Positions 1-7,646 of a DNA stretch of 48,190 bases are shown here, piece by piece (the first letter of the stretch is position 1; every line of letters begins with the position of its first letter). The stretch is from contig NZ_KV825631.1 of assembly GCF_001831515.1 (NCBI RefSeq), positions 1 through 48,190 on the forward strand. The letters run 5' to 3'. Made by a program: the position numbers and the translations under genes. This DNA comes from Corynebacterium sp. HMSC074A01. GTDB taxonomy: Bacteria; Actinomycetota; Actinomycetes; Mycobacteriales; Mycobacteriaceae. The notes beneath the pieces were generated by a model. That model had not been told where the DNA came from. It saw only the letters and a list, made by a program, of their open reading frames with translations, and made no database searches.

Positions 1-65
1 ACACCCACACACCAACACAAATCCCCAGCACAACAGGCATATTTCGCGCTTGTTAACACGTGCTA

Positions 66-1025
66 TTAAGCCCGCTTTACGTTCACTGCGCCGAATAAGT
101 ACGGCACGATTATGCACCCCGCGACGCCCAGCAGGATTCCGCTGAGCGCATAGACCACTACTGCACTTGCGGGGTCATACGTTTGCGGATTGAGCATTTC
201 TCGCCCGGAGATCCAAGCAATAAGTACCGGGAAGTGGCTGGAGTTGGGTAACAACATCTCCATGGCCTTTCCCGCAAGCAGCGCGGCTACTCCGGCGATC
301 GCGAAAAAGACGAACGGGGAAAGGGGCAACGTGGCGTCGATAAGCAACGCAGGAAGTGCACCAGACATCGCAATGAAGGCTTGAGAAACGACTACTTTCA
401 GCACAAGGGTGCCCGCCCACCGCTTGCGCGTTCGTCCATAAGCCTGGGCGACAGCGGCTGAGGTAAAGCCGTCGCTGGCCGCCCAAGCCCAGTACGCGAG
501 CAGCGGAATGGCCGGCACGATTGCCGCAAGCCATTCGGGCCCAACTTTCGCGCACAATCCGTACAGCGCACCGGCAAGCACTCCGGCAAGGATTGCAAAG
601 ATCTCGATTTTCCCGGGCAGGTGCAGTCGGCCGAGCGTCTCACGGTTCGCACTTTCCCCGCCTTGTAGGCAGGTCACAAGATGGACCGCGGCTCCCAGCA
701 GTGCGCCAGTAAACGAGCTCACCGGCGGTGCCACCTGCGCAAAGGCCAAGGCGACAAGCAGCGTGACCGGAACGAGCACGAACAGCAGTTGCTGGCGGGC
801 ACGCGCGCGGTTCATGCCGTAGGCGCGAAACGTTTTCGGCTCGGGTATGAGCAGGAAAGCCACCATGACGCAGCACACAAGCGACCCGAGCCATGCCCAC
901 CCACCTGCGAATGCGAAGACGAGATAGAACAGCGGGATCATCGGAAGCTGGAGAAACCGCAGGCCCGGGCCTGCTTTGAATTGGAACCACAGGAAGTCGC
1001 GGTCGAGGTGCGTCATCGGGTTCAC
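66..1025 (-). CDS. ABC transporter membrane protein of a GntR-controlled operon
   Basis: A 319-residue protein made largely of hydrophobic segments (about eight), the expected form of an ABC-2-like permease, although I recognise no family motif. Its GTG start overlaps the stop of the ATPase gene (GTGA, 1022-1025), so translation is probably coupled; an ATG three codons in (1016) is an alternative. It is the last gene of the operon gntR - ATPase - permease, the arrangement of YtrA-controlled transporters that answer envelope stress or antimicrobials in Gram-positives. The substrate cannot be told from the sequence. One copy of the CGTCGATAAGC word lies inside it. Confidence 0.75.
   Translation of the reverse strand: MNPMTHLDRDFLWFQFKAGPGLRFLQLPMIPLFYLVFAFAGGWAWLGSLVCCVMVAFLLIPEPKTFRAYGMNRARARQQLLFVLVPVTLLVALAFAQVAPPVSSFTGALLGAAVHLVTCLQGGESANRETLGRLHLPGKIEIFAILAGVLAGALYGLCAKVGPEWLAAIVPAIPLLAYWAWAASDGFTSAAVAQAYGRTRKRWAGTLVLKVVVSQAFIAMSGALPALLIDATLPLSPFVFFAIAGVAALLAGKAMEMLLPNSSHFPVLIAWISGREMLNPQTYDPASAVVVYALSGILLGVAGCIIVPYLFGAVNVKRA
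335..345 (+). repeat. CGTCGATAAGC iterated word, copy 1
   Basis: Exact copy inside the ABC membrane-protein gene; the coding strand reads it as Leu-Ile-Asp with CTT for Leu. Confidence 0.85.
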
Positions 1026-1849
1026 TGCTGCACCTCCAGCACTGCCTCGAGGACGTCGCCGAGGTCCGCCGTTTGGGTGCGTAGTCCCATTTCAGCGGCG
1101 GTTTCTGCGGGGAGGATGGCGCGGGCGGCGGTGGCGGTGCGTCGATAAGCAAGGGCCCCGGCGGGCTCGTCGAAGTTGCCGGTCGCGATGACGTAGCCGT
1201 CGGCATCCTCTGCGTGCAGATGCTTATCGACGCTCCCCTGCCTCCCCAGCACCAACGCCGAGTCCAGGATCTTGGCGGCGTCGTCGATGTGGTGAGTGGC
1301 CAGGATGAAGCATCGCTCGGACTCTGCGTGCGCGAGAAGGTGGCGGTAGAAGACGGAGGTGTTGTGGACGTCGAGGCCGACGTAGGGCTCGTCGAGAAGC
1401 GTGAGTTCTGCGCCGGAGGCAAGCCCGATGACGATGCCGACCATCGCCCGTTGGCCGCGGGATGCCTTGCCAAACGCAGTCCTCGCCTGCGCGTCCAGTC
1501 CGAAATCTCGCATGAGCATCTCTGCAGTGCTTTGCGACCAGTTGGGGTAACGCTTCGCGGCCGCGGCGACCACATCAACGAGTGCCCACGAGGCGGGGTA
1601 CGGGGTGTCCACGCCGGTGAAGCAGACGCGGTCCATCACGCTCGCGCGGTCGAAGGGTTGCTCGCCGAAGACGGTGAGCTCGCCGCCGGAGGGCTTGAGT
1701 TGGCCCGCGATGAGCGCGAGCAGCGTGGATTTGCCGACGCCGTTGCGACCAAGCAGGGCGTGGATGCCAGAACCGGGGAGCTCGAAAGAGATGTCACTGA
1801 GGACTTTATGTGCCCCAAAGTCCTTTTCCAGGTGATGCGCGTGAATCAT
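1022..1849 (-). CDS. ABC transporter ATP-binding protein
   Basis: A 275-residue ATPase. Walker A GRNGVGKST is at residues 34-42, the Walker B region reads LTLLDEPYVGLD, and the H-loop histidine is in LATHH. The signature is degenerate (ASRGQR instead of LSGGQ), as in other YtrB-like ATPases. The C-terminal 70 residues form a short extra domain. It should power the membrane protein encoded just downstream. The ATG overlaps the stop codon of the gntR gene by four bases (1846-1849), which places the three genes in one transcript. Two copies of CGTCGATAAGC lie in it in opposite orientation, 71 bases apart. Confidence 0.9.
   Translation of the reverse strand: MIHAHHLEKDFGAHKVLSDISFELPGSGIHALLGRNGVGKSTLLALIAGQLKPSGGELTVFGEQPFDRASVMDRVCFTGVDTPYPASWALVDVVAAAAKRYPNWSQSTAEMLMRDFGLDAQARTAFGKASRGQRAMVGIVIGLASGAELTLLDEPYVGLDVHNTSVFYRHLLAHAESERCFILATHHIDDAAKILDSALVLGRQGSVDKHLHAEDADGYVIATGNFDEPAGALAYRRTATAARAILPAETAAEMGLRTQTADLGDVLEAVLEVQQ
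1140..1150 (+). repeat. CGTCGATAAGC iterated word, copy 2
   Basis: Exact copy in the ATPase gene; the coding strand reads Ala-Tyr-Arg-Arg, a frame different from copies 1 and 3. Confidence 0.85.
1222..1232 (-). repeat. CGTCGATAAGC iterated word, copy 3
   Basis: Exact copy in the ATPase gene, inverted relative to copy 2; the coding strand reads Val-Asp-Lys. Confidence 0.85.
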
Positions 1850-2220
1850 TGGTACATTCCTCTACTTTCTGCGACGCGGTCGATAAGGGTGTGCAGGGTG
1901 TCGCGGTCGTAGCCGAGGCGGACAGCCTCGTCAATCGCGGGTGCGAGGTAGTCGCCGGCGTAGCGCTCGCGGCGCGCCTTTAACGCCCGCTCGCGCGCCT
2001 CGGGGGTGACAAACATCCCGAGGCCGCGGCGCTTTTCCAAGATGCCGGCATCCACGAGGATCCCCAGGCCCTTGCGCGCGGTGGCTGGGTTGATCTCGTG
2101 GAAGGCGGCGAGCTCGTTGGTTGAGGGCGCGCGCTCGCCGGGGGCAAGCGTGCCGTCGACCACCAAGTCCTCCACCAGGCGGGCCACCTGCACGAAGAGT
2201 GGCTCTGTATCGGCATTCAT
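1846..2220 (-). CDS. GntR-family (YtrA-like) transcriptional regulator
   Basis: A 124-residue protein with an N-terminal winged helix (to about residue 75) and only a short helical tail, the size of the YtrA subfamily of GntR regulators. The GntR signature is visible around APSTNELAAF and NPATARKGLGIL. It leads the operon with the ABC ATPase and membrane protein, so it is expected to repress its own operon and release it when a ligand or stress appears. The probable operator is the 22-bp palindrome at 2251-2272. ATG start, with AGGGAT eight bases upstream. Confidence 0.9.
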   Translation of the reverse strand: MNADTEPLFVQVARLVEDLVVDGTLAPGERAPSTNELAAFHEINPATARKGLGILVDAGILEKRRGLGMFVTPEARERALKARRERYAGDYLAPAIDEAVRLGYDRDTLHTLIDRVAESRGMYQ

Positions 2221-2250
2221 GGCGTTATCCCTGCATACTCATGTGGGTTG

Positions 2251-2272
2251 GTTAGTTACTCGAGTAACTAAC
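2251..2272. promoter_or_regulatory. 22-bp perfect palindrome, likely GntR operator
   Basis: The two half sites GTTAGTTACTC and GAGTAACTAAC are exact reverse complements with no spacer. The site is 31 bases upstream of the gntR start, where a promoter is expected. A perfect palindrome beside an autoregulated YtrA-type gene is the usual operator arrangement. Binding is inferred. Confidence 0.75.
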
Positions 2273-2394
2273 ACGCTAACTGCGTTATGGGGTGAGCGCA
2301 AGGTTCGCTGAAAGAGGTAGACCTCGCACGCTGATTCAGGCACACTGGGGAGGTAAACAACCTTTAGCAACGAAAGAATCGGAATTTAGGAGCC

Positions 2395-3528
2395 ATGCTT
2401 GAACGCACTTTGGTGTTCGTCGACACGTCTTACCTACTCGCAAGCTTTTACAACTCGTGGGAAATCGGCGCTCGATCCCAGTTAGAAATTGATTTGCCCG
2501 AGGTCGTGGCAAGCCTCGGCACCATGATCTGCCAACAACTCAGCCAACCTATCCACCGCCAGTTCTGGTACGACGGCATCCCGGACTCGGGCCCGCACCG
2601 CTACCAGCGCGCGCTACGCACCTGCGACGGCGTGCAACTGCGCACCGGCCAACTCATCGAGTGGGGCGACCGCCGCACGCAGAAGGGCGTGGATACTCGC
2701 CTCGTCGCGGACCTGGTGGTCAACGCCACCCGCGGCCAGTTCACTGATTTCGTGCTCGTCTCCGGCGACGCGGACATGATCCCGGGCGTGGAGGAGGCCA
2801 CCGCCAGCGGCGTGCGCGTTCACCTCTACGGCTTCGGCTGGGATTCCATGTCCTCGGCGCTGCGCCACGCGTGCGACACCACCACGATCCTGGACCCGCG
2901 CGAGGACTTCGCCGACGCCATGCAGCTCCAGGTCCTCGAGGGCCCGCTGCCCCCGTCGATTAGGGAGCGCCCGCTTGCCGACGCCGCGCCGCTCGACGAA
3001 GCCGAAGGCCCCTCCCCCGTCCCGCTCGGCCCGGATCCGCTGGCACCAGAGGAGCCAGAGGAGGAAGCGGAGCCTCCAGCGAAAACCGAGGAAGCTCCAG
3101 AGCCTGTCGAGCCAGCAGAGCCCGAAAAGCCTGCTGAGCCAGAGAAACCCATCGAAGCCCCCGCCGATGCCCCCGAAACCCCGAAGCCCGCGCCGAAGCC
3201 GTCCATGATGGCTCCGCGCCGGAAGCTGCGCTCCCGCTACGTGCCGCTGCCGGAAGAGGTGTGGACCTCCGCCGGGTTCCAGACCCCCTACGACGTGGGC
3301 CAGCAGTACGCGGCGTGGTGGTACGACAATGCTGCCTCCTCGGAGCAGCGCGACAAGGCACACATGCTGTCCGGGGGCGGGCTACCGCCGGAGATCGACC
3401 GCCCGCTTCTGCAGTTCGCCTGCGAAACACTGCACGAATACACGCTGAGTGAAACCCAGCGCGTCAATCTTCGCGATGGGTTCCACTCAGGGATTCGTGG
3501 CGTGCTGATTAATATCAGCCGCGACTAG
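2395..3528 (+). CDS. NYN-domain (PIN-like) putative RNase with acidic linker
   Basis: A 377-residue protein. Residues 1-170 form a NYN/PIN-like nuclease domain: Asp10 in VFVD, Asp100 and Asp106 in KGVDTRLVAD, and Asp125/Asp127 in VSGDADMIP make the acidic metal-binding set of this fold. Residues 190-272 are a low-complexity linker rich in Pro, Glu and Ala. Residues 273-377 form a conserved-looking second domain, with a Trp/Tyr-rich QQYAAWWYD stretch, that may bind RNA or a partner. ATG start with AGGAG just upstream. It ends four bases into the convergent pspA gene. NYN proteins are taken to cleave RNA; the target is unknown. Confidence 0.85.
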   Translation: MLERTLVFVDTSYLLASFYNSWEIGARSQLEIDLPEVVASLGTMICQQLSQPIHRQFWYDGIPDSGPHRYQRALRTCDGVQLRTGQLIEWGDRRTQKGVDTRLVADLVVNATRGQFTDFVLVSGDADMIPGVEEATASGVRVHLYGFGWDSMSSALRHACDTTTILDPREDFADAMQLQVLEGPLPPSIRERPLADAAPLDEAEGPSPVPLGPDPLAPEEPEEEAEPPAKTEEAPEPVEPAEPEKPAEPEKPIEAPADAPETPKPAPKPSMMAPRRKLRSRYVPLPEEVWTSAGFQTPYDVGQQYAAWWYDNAASSEQRDKAHMLSGGGLPPEIDRPLLQFACETLHEYTLSETQRVNLRDGFHSGIRGVLINISRD

Positions 3529-4307
3529 TCCTCTTTTTCGGCCTCGGCCTCGGGAGCTTCTTCCGGGGCCTCGATGGCCTTCTCTGCAGAATTCATCGAA
3601 GCGCGGATCTCGTCGAGCTTGCTGGCGGCCTTGATGTCGGTGCCAGCGGTCTCGATTTCCGCCATCCGGTCCCCCAGGGAGTCCTTGGCCAGCTCCTGCG
3701 CGCCAAGGGCGGTGGCGTAGCGCTTCTCGATCTTGTCGCGCACGCCATCCAAGGTCGGCACGTTGTCGTTCGCGCCGAACTGGTTGATGGTGTCCATCGT
3801 CTGCGCGGTCTGCTCCTGCATTTTCGCCTGGTCGATCTGCGACTCAAGCTGCTGGGCCTGCTGCGCCTGCTCGCTCAGGCGCGCCTCGGACTGCTGCAGC
3901 TGGGCCTGCGCCTCGCGCGCGGCCTGCTCGGCACCGGCGTGCGCCTGCTTGGTCTGCTCCAGGTCCTGCTCCACGGCCACGAGCTGGGAGGCCAGCACCT
4001 CGGCGGTGTTGTTGTACTCCTGCGCCTTGGTCGCATCCCCCTCCGCGTTCGCCTTGTCGGCGGCCTGGAGCGCGATCCGCGTTTTCTCCTGGAGCTCTTC
4101 CTGGGACTTGATCAGGCGCTCGAGCTTCATCTCGAGCTGGTTGCGGTTGCCGACGATCGCGGCCGCGTGCTCGGCGATCTCGCGATGGTTCTTCCGCGCC
4201 TGCTCCATCGCCTGCTGGAGCTGCACCTTCGGGTCAGCGTTCTCGTCGATCTTCGAGTCGAACGACTGCATCAGGTACTTCCAGCCCTTGGAAAATGGGT
4301 TCGCCAT
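3525..4307 (-). CDS. PspA/IM30-family membrane-stress protein
   Basis: A 260-residue, almost wholly helical and strongly coiled-coil protein, with long runs rich in Gln, Glu and Ala between about residues 25 and 160. The N-terminus (NPFSKGWKYLMQSFDSKI) resembles the amphipathic helix of PspA proteins, which bind and protect the cytoplasmic membrane. The C-terminus is very acidic (EAPEEAPEAEAEKED). Shine-Dalgarno GGAAGG six bases before ATG. The thioredoxin gene ends 17 bases upstream, so the two are probably co-transcribed. Its stop overlaps that of the convergent NYN gene. Confidence 0.88.
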   Translation of the reverse strand: MANPFSKGWKYLMQSFDSKIDENADPKVQLQQAMEQARKNHREIAEHAAAIVGNRNQLEMKLERLIKSQEELQEKTRIALQAADKANAEGDATKAQEYNNTAEVLASQLVAVEQDLEQTKQAHAGAEQAAREAQAQLQQSEARLSEQAQQAQQLESQIDQAKMQEQTAQTMDTINQFGANDNVPTLDGVRDKIEKRYATALGAQELAKDSLGDRMAEIETAGTDIKAASKLDEIRASMNSAEKAIEAPEEAPEAEAEKED

Positions 4308-4324
4308 GGTGGTGTCCTTCCGGT

Positions 4325-4690
4325 CTACTCGCCCTGCTGCTGCGCGATTTGGGCGCGCACCTCGTCCATATTCAGCGCCTTGACCTGACCAATGAGGTCA
4401 TCGAAAGCGGCCGGCGGCAGGGCACCCGCCTGACGGAAGACCAGGATACCGTCGCGGAAGGCCATGAGCGTGGGGATGGACGTGATCTCCAGTGCAGCCG
4501 CAAGCTGCTGGTTCGCCTCGGTGTCTAGCTTGGCGAAGGTCACGTCCGGGTGCGCCTCGGACGCCTTCTCATAGGTCGGCGCAAACTGGCGGCAGGGCCC
4601 GCACCATGCGGCCCACGCGTCGACGAAGACGATGCCGTCCGCGCTGACTGTGGATTCGAAGGTGTCCTCAGTGACGTCAATGGTGCTCAT
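4325..4690 (-). CDS. Thioredoxin
   Basis: A 121-residue thioredoxin-fold protein with the active site WCGPC (Cys30 and Cys33) and the cis-proline loop TSIPTL. It should be a cytoplasmic disulfide reductant. Shine-Dalgarno AAGGAG seven bases before ATG. It is the first gene of a probable thioredoxin - pspA pair and is divergent from the copper module. The C-terminal third continues past the usual 105 residues with a short Gln-rich tail. It may be an accessory thioredoxin rather than the main TrxA, since no trxB lies nearby. Confidence 0.92.
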   Translation of the reverse strand: MSTIDVTEDTFESTVSADGIVFVDAWAAWCGPCRQFAPTYEKASEAHPDVTFAKLDTEANQQLAAALEITSIPTLMAFRDGILVFRQAGALPPAAFDDLIGQVKALNMDEVRAQIAQQQGE

Positions 4691-4776
4691 AGTTCTACTC
4701 CTTAGAGTGGTTTGTTAACGTTGCTCCAGTTCCAACACTAACAATGGCGATTGTATTCACGAGGTACATCGAGGGC

Positions 4777-4989
4777 ATGACGAAGAATTACAAAATTTCC
4801 GGCGAGGCTAGCGAGGTCGCAGTGGATTCGCTTATCGACGAGGTGCGGATGGTCGACGGCACCTTCGATGTCGAAATCGACGTTGCAGAGGGCCGCATGA
4901 CGGTCACTGGAGAGAACTTCAGCGACGCCGATATCGAAAAGGCTGCGCAGGAGGCGGGCTTTAGTATACTTTCGCCAGATACCCCCTAG
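4777..4989 (+). CDS. CopZ-like HMA-fold protein lacking the CxxC metal site
   Basis: A 70-residue protein from the ATG at 4777 (an in-frame ATG at 4744 would add 11 residues). Its second half, VTGENFSDADIEKAAQEAGF, aligns with CopZ encoded 50 bases downstream ([20 protein letters not shown]), so the two are paralogues. Where CopZ has MTCGHC, this protein has EASEVA: both metal-binding cysteines are gone. It cannot bind Cu(I) in the usual way and may be a partner or a decoy. Its stop codon lies inside the CsoR-type operator of copZ-copA. It is a real gene by homology; its function is unknown. Confidence 0.7.
   Translation: MTKNYKISGEASEVAVDSLIDEVRMVDGTFDVEIDVAEGRMTVTGENFSDADIEKAAQEAGFSILSPDTP
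4830..4840 (-). repeat. CGTCGATAAGC iterated word, copy 4
   Basis: Exact copy in the CopZ-like gene, read there as Leu-Ile-Asp. Confidence 0.85.
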
Positions 4990-4995
4990 GGGTAT
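4979..4995. promoter_or_regulatory. CsoR-type copper operator
   Basis: ATACCCC and GGGGTAT are perfect 7-bp arms separated by CTA, the G-tract palindrome bound by copper-sensing CsoR repressors. The right arm overlaps a good -10 box, TATAGT (4993-4998), so binding would block the copZ-copA promoter. No csoR gene is in the window. Confidence 0.8.
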
Positions 4996-5039
4996 AGTCG
5001 CGGGTGTACGTGACACTCCAAAAAGAAAGGACACTCACT

Positions 5040-5240
5040 ATGGATACCCGCGAATTCACCGTTGAAGGCATGACCTGCGGCCACTGCGAGCTCAGCGTGA
5101 AAGAGGAGATCGGCGAGATCGTCGGCGTCACCGACGTCACCGCCGACCACACCACCGGCGCCGTGACCGTGACCGGCGAAGGCTTTGCCGACGCTGACGT
5201 GGCCAAGGCGGTCGCCGAGGCCGGCTACACCCTGAAGTAG
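5040..5240 (+). CDS. copZ: Copper chaperone CopZ
   Basis: A 66-residue heavy-metal-associated domain with the Cu(I) site MTCGHC (Cys13 and Cys16). The ATG at 5040 is preferred over an upstream in-frame GTG because GAAAGGA sits eight bases before it and the domain starts there. It should carry Cu(I) to the CopA pump encoded two bases downstream and possibly to the CsoR sensor. It is the first gene after the CsoR-type operator and so is expected to be copper-induced. Confidence 0.93.
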   Translation: MDTREFTVEGMTCGHCELSVKEEIGEIVGVTDVTADHTTGAVTVTGEGFADADVAKAVAEAGYTLK

Positions 5241-5242
5241 CC

Positions 5243-7369
5243 ATGACAAGCCAGATCGAGCTGGGCGTGACGGGCATGACCTGCACGTCGTGCTCCTCAC
5301 GCGTCCAGCGCAAGTTGAACAAGCTCGACGACGTCACCGCCGCGGTCAACTATTCCACCGAGACCGCCACCGTCGACTACGACCCAGCGACCACCACGCC
5401 CGAGCAGCTTATCGACGTCGTCCGCACCGCCGGCTACGACGCTTTCGTGGTGGGAAAAGCTCAGGACGAGGCAACGTCGATAAGCGAAGCGCGCGACGAA
5501 GAGGCAGACAGCCTGAAGCGCACCACCATCTGGGCGGCGCTGCTCAGCCTGCCGGTGATGGTGCTGTCGATGGTGCCTGCGCTGCAGTTTCCCAACTGGG
5601 AGTGGGCCGCGTTTGCCGCGACCACCCTGGTCTATTTTGCCGCGGGGAAAGTGTTCCACCGCGCGACGTTGGTGAACCTGCGCCACGGCGCGGCCACGAT
5701 GGACACGCTAATTACGCTGGGCACGACCGCGGCGTATGTGTGGTCAATCGTTGCGCTGTTTGTGTGGGAAGACGTCTCGGACATCTATCTGGAGACGGTC
5801 TGCGTCGTCATCACCTTCCTGCTGCTCGGCCGCTGGTTTGAGACCCGCGCGAAGGGGCAAAGCTCGGAGGCGTTGCGAGAACTGCTACAGATGGGCGCGA
5901 AAGACGCGAGCGTGCTTCGCGACGGCGTGGAGGTCCGCGTCCCCATCGCCGAGGTGAAGGTGGGCGACAAGTTCGTGGTCCGGCCCGGCGAGAAGGTTGC
6001 CACGGACGGGCGCGTCGTCTCCGGCCACTCGGCTGTCGACGCCTCCATGCTCACCGGCGAATCCGTCCCCGTCGAAGTCGGCGAGGGTGAGCAAGTCACC
6101 GGCGCGACGCTGAATACCTCCGGACGGCTCGTCGTGGAGGCAACCCGCGTGGGCGAAGAAACCACGCTGGCGCAGATGGGCGCACTGGTCAAGGACGCGC
6201 AGGCCGGCAAGGCCCCCGTGGAGCGCCTGGTGGACCGGATTTCGCGGGTATTCGTGCCTACCGTCATCGCGGTCGCTTTCGTGGCGCTGGTCGGCCACCT
6301 GCTGTTCGGCGACGGACTGAGCGACGCCTTCCGCGCCGCTGTCGCCGTGCTGATCATCGCGTGCCCTTGCGCGCTTGGTCTTGCCACGCCCACCGCGATT
6401 CTGGTGGGTACCGGCCGCGGCGCGCAGCTGGGACTGCTGATTAAGGGCCCCGAGGTGCTCGAGTCGACCCGGCAGGTGGACACCGTGGTGATGGATAAGA
6501 CCGGCACGGTAACTAGCGGCGAGATGGAAGTCGTCGACGCCTCTGATAGTGAAACGCTGCGGTTCGCCGCCGCGGTCGAGGCGGGCTCCGAGCACCCGAT
6601 TGCGCGCGCCATCGTGCGTGCCGTGACTGGCGAGCTGCCGGAGGCCACCGACTTTGTCAACGAGCCTGGCCTGGGTGTCTCCGCCACTGTTGAAGGCAAA
6701 CGGGTCCGAGTCGGCCGACCAAAACACGCGACTGATAAGTTCCGCGCTGCGGAAGAGTCAGGCGCTACGGCGGTTGCCGTCGAGGTTGATGAAAAATATG
6801 TCGGCATGGTCGCCGTGCGCGATACGGTGAAGCCGGATTCGGCGCGTGCCGTCGCAAAGCTGCGCGAGCTTGGGCTGACCCCGCACCTGCTCACCGGCGA
6901 TAACGCCGGGGCTGCCCGTGCGGTGGCAAAAGAGGTTGGCATCGACCCGGAGCACGTGACGGCAGGCGTGTTGCCGGAGGACAAGGTGAACGTGGTCCGC
7001 CAGCTCCAGGAGCAGGGCCACCACGTGGCGATGGTGGGCGACGGCGTGAACGACGCTGCCGCGCTCGCCCAGGCAGACCTCGGCCTGGCGATGGGTGCGG
7101 GCACCGACGTGGCCATCGAGGCCTCCGACATCACGCTGATGCACAATTCGCTGATGTCCGCCGCGGACGCGATCCGGCTCTCGCGGCGCACGCTGCGCAC
7201 CATCAAGGGCAACCTGTTCTGGGCTTTTGCCTACAACGTGGTGCTCGTACCCGTGGCGGCGCTGGGGTTGCTCAACCCGATGCTGGCTGGCATCGCGATG
7301 GCGTTTTCCTCCGTGTTCGTGGTGAGCAACTCGCTGCGCCTGCGCGGGTTTAGCGCCGCGCGCGGTTAA
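5243..7369 (+). CDS. copA: Copper-exporting P-type ATPase CopA
   Basis: A 708-residue P1B-type ATPase. One N-terminal HMA domain carries CTSC (Cys14, Cys17). The actuator loop TGES is at 271-274, the ion-binding CPC in the transmembrane region at 374-376, the phosphorylated Asp418 in DKTGT, the HP motif in SEHP (around 451), and GDGVND at 599-604. The last membrane segments carry the YN and MxxS residues typical of Cu(I) pumps. It exports Cu(I) across the cytoplasmic membrane. It is co-transcribed with copZ. Its 3' end overlaps the convergent small gene by 20 bases. Two inverted copies of CGTCGATAAGC lie at 5407 and 5475. Confidence 0.95.
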   Translation: MTSQIELGVTGMTCTSCSSRVQRKLNKLDDVTAAVNYSTETATVDYDPATTTPEQLIDVVRTAGYDAFVVGKAQDEATSISEARDEEADSLKRTTIWAALLSLPVMVLSMVPALQFPNWEWAAFAATTLVYFAAGKVFHRATLVNLRHGAATMDTLITLGTTAAYVWSIVALFVWEDVSDIYLETVCVVITFLLLGRWFETRAKGQSSEALRELLQMGAKDASVLRDGVEVRVPIAEVKVGDKFVVRPGEKVATDGRVVSGHSAVDASMLTGESVPVEVGEGEQVTGATLNTSGRLVVEATRVGEETTLAQMGALVKDAQAGKAPVERLVDRISRVFVPTVIAVAFVALVGHLLFGDGLSDAFRAAVAVLIIACPCALGLATPTAILVGTGRGAQLGLLIKGPEVLESTRQVDTVVMDKTGTVTSGEMEVVDASDSETLRFAAAVEAGSEHPIARAIVRAVTGELPEATDFVNEPGLGVSATVEGKRVRVGRPKHATDKFRAAEESGATAVAVEVDEKYVGMVAVRDTVKPDSARAVAKLRELGLTPHLLTGDNAGAARAVAKEVGIDPEHVTAGVLPEDKVNVVRQLQEQGHHVAMVGDGVNDAAALAQADLGLAMGAGTDVAIEASDITLMHNSLMSAADAIRLSRRTLRTIKGNLFWAFAYNVVLVPVAALGLLNPMLAGIAMAFSSVFVVSNSLRLRGFSAARG
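5407..5417 (-). repeat. CGTCGATAAGC iterated word, copy 5
   Basis: Exact copy in copA, read as Leu-Ile-Asp; forms an inverted pair with copy 6 across 57 bases. Confidence 0.85.
5475..5485 (+). repeat. CGTCGATAAGC iterated word, copy 6
   Basis: Exact copy in copA, read as Ser-Ile-Ser with the rare Ile codon ATA. Confidence 0.85.
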
Positions 7370-7550
7370 AGATGCGCCCGAGCAGGCCGCGAATGGTCTG
7401 CTCCTCCGTGGCCTGGTCGATGGCGTCGATGCTGCGCGGCAGGTTGTACAGCCGGGTGGCGTCCCCCGACTTGGCCACGGTGATGGAGGGGTCAAGCTTG
7501 GCCATGGTGCCTGCACAGGCCCCATCGGCGTGGATGGATCGAATAGTCAT
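7350..7550 (-). CDS. Small protein of unknown function
   Basis: A 66-residue ORF preceded by AAAGGAAAGGG at ribosome-binding distance from ATG. The sequence is mixed and soluble, with a basic C-terminus (GRIFNRARR) and no membrane segment or cysteine pair. It lies between dnaB and copA and overlaps the end of copA tail to tail. The good ribosome-binding site and reasonable codon use argue that it is real. I do not recognise the family. Confidence 0.55.
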   Translation of the reverse strand: MTIRSIHADGACAGTMAKLDPSITVAKSGDATRLYNLPRSIDAIDQATEEQTIRGLLGRIFNRARR

Positions 7551-7646
7551 GGCGCTTCCCTTTCCTTTCAGTACCGTAGGTTTGCGCTAGTACTTCAAGG
7601 ATCGTAGCCACAAAACCGCAGGCTGTCACCGTTGGAAAGGCAAACC

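Noticed and set aside
5407..5485. The inverted CGTCGATAAGC pair in copA as a terminator
   Set aside because: It lies in the middle of the coding region, has a 57-base loop and no T-run.
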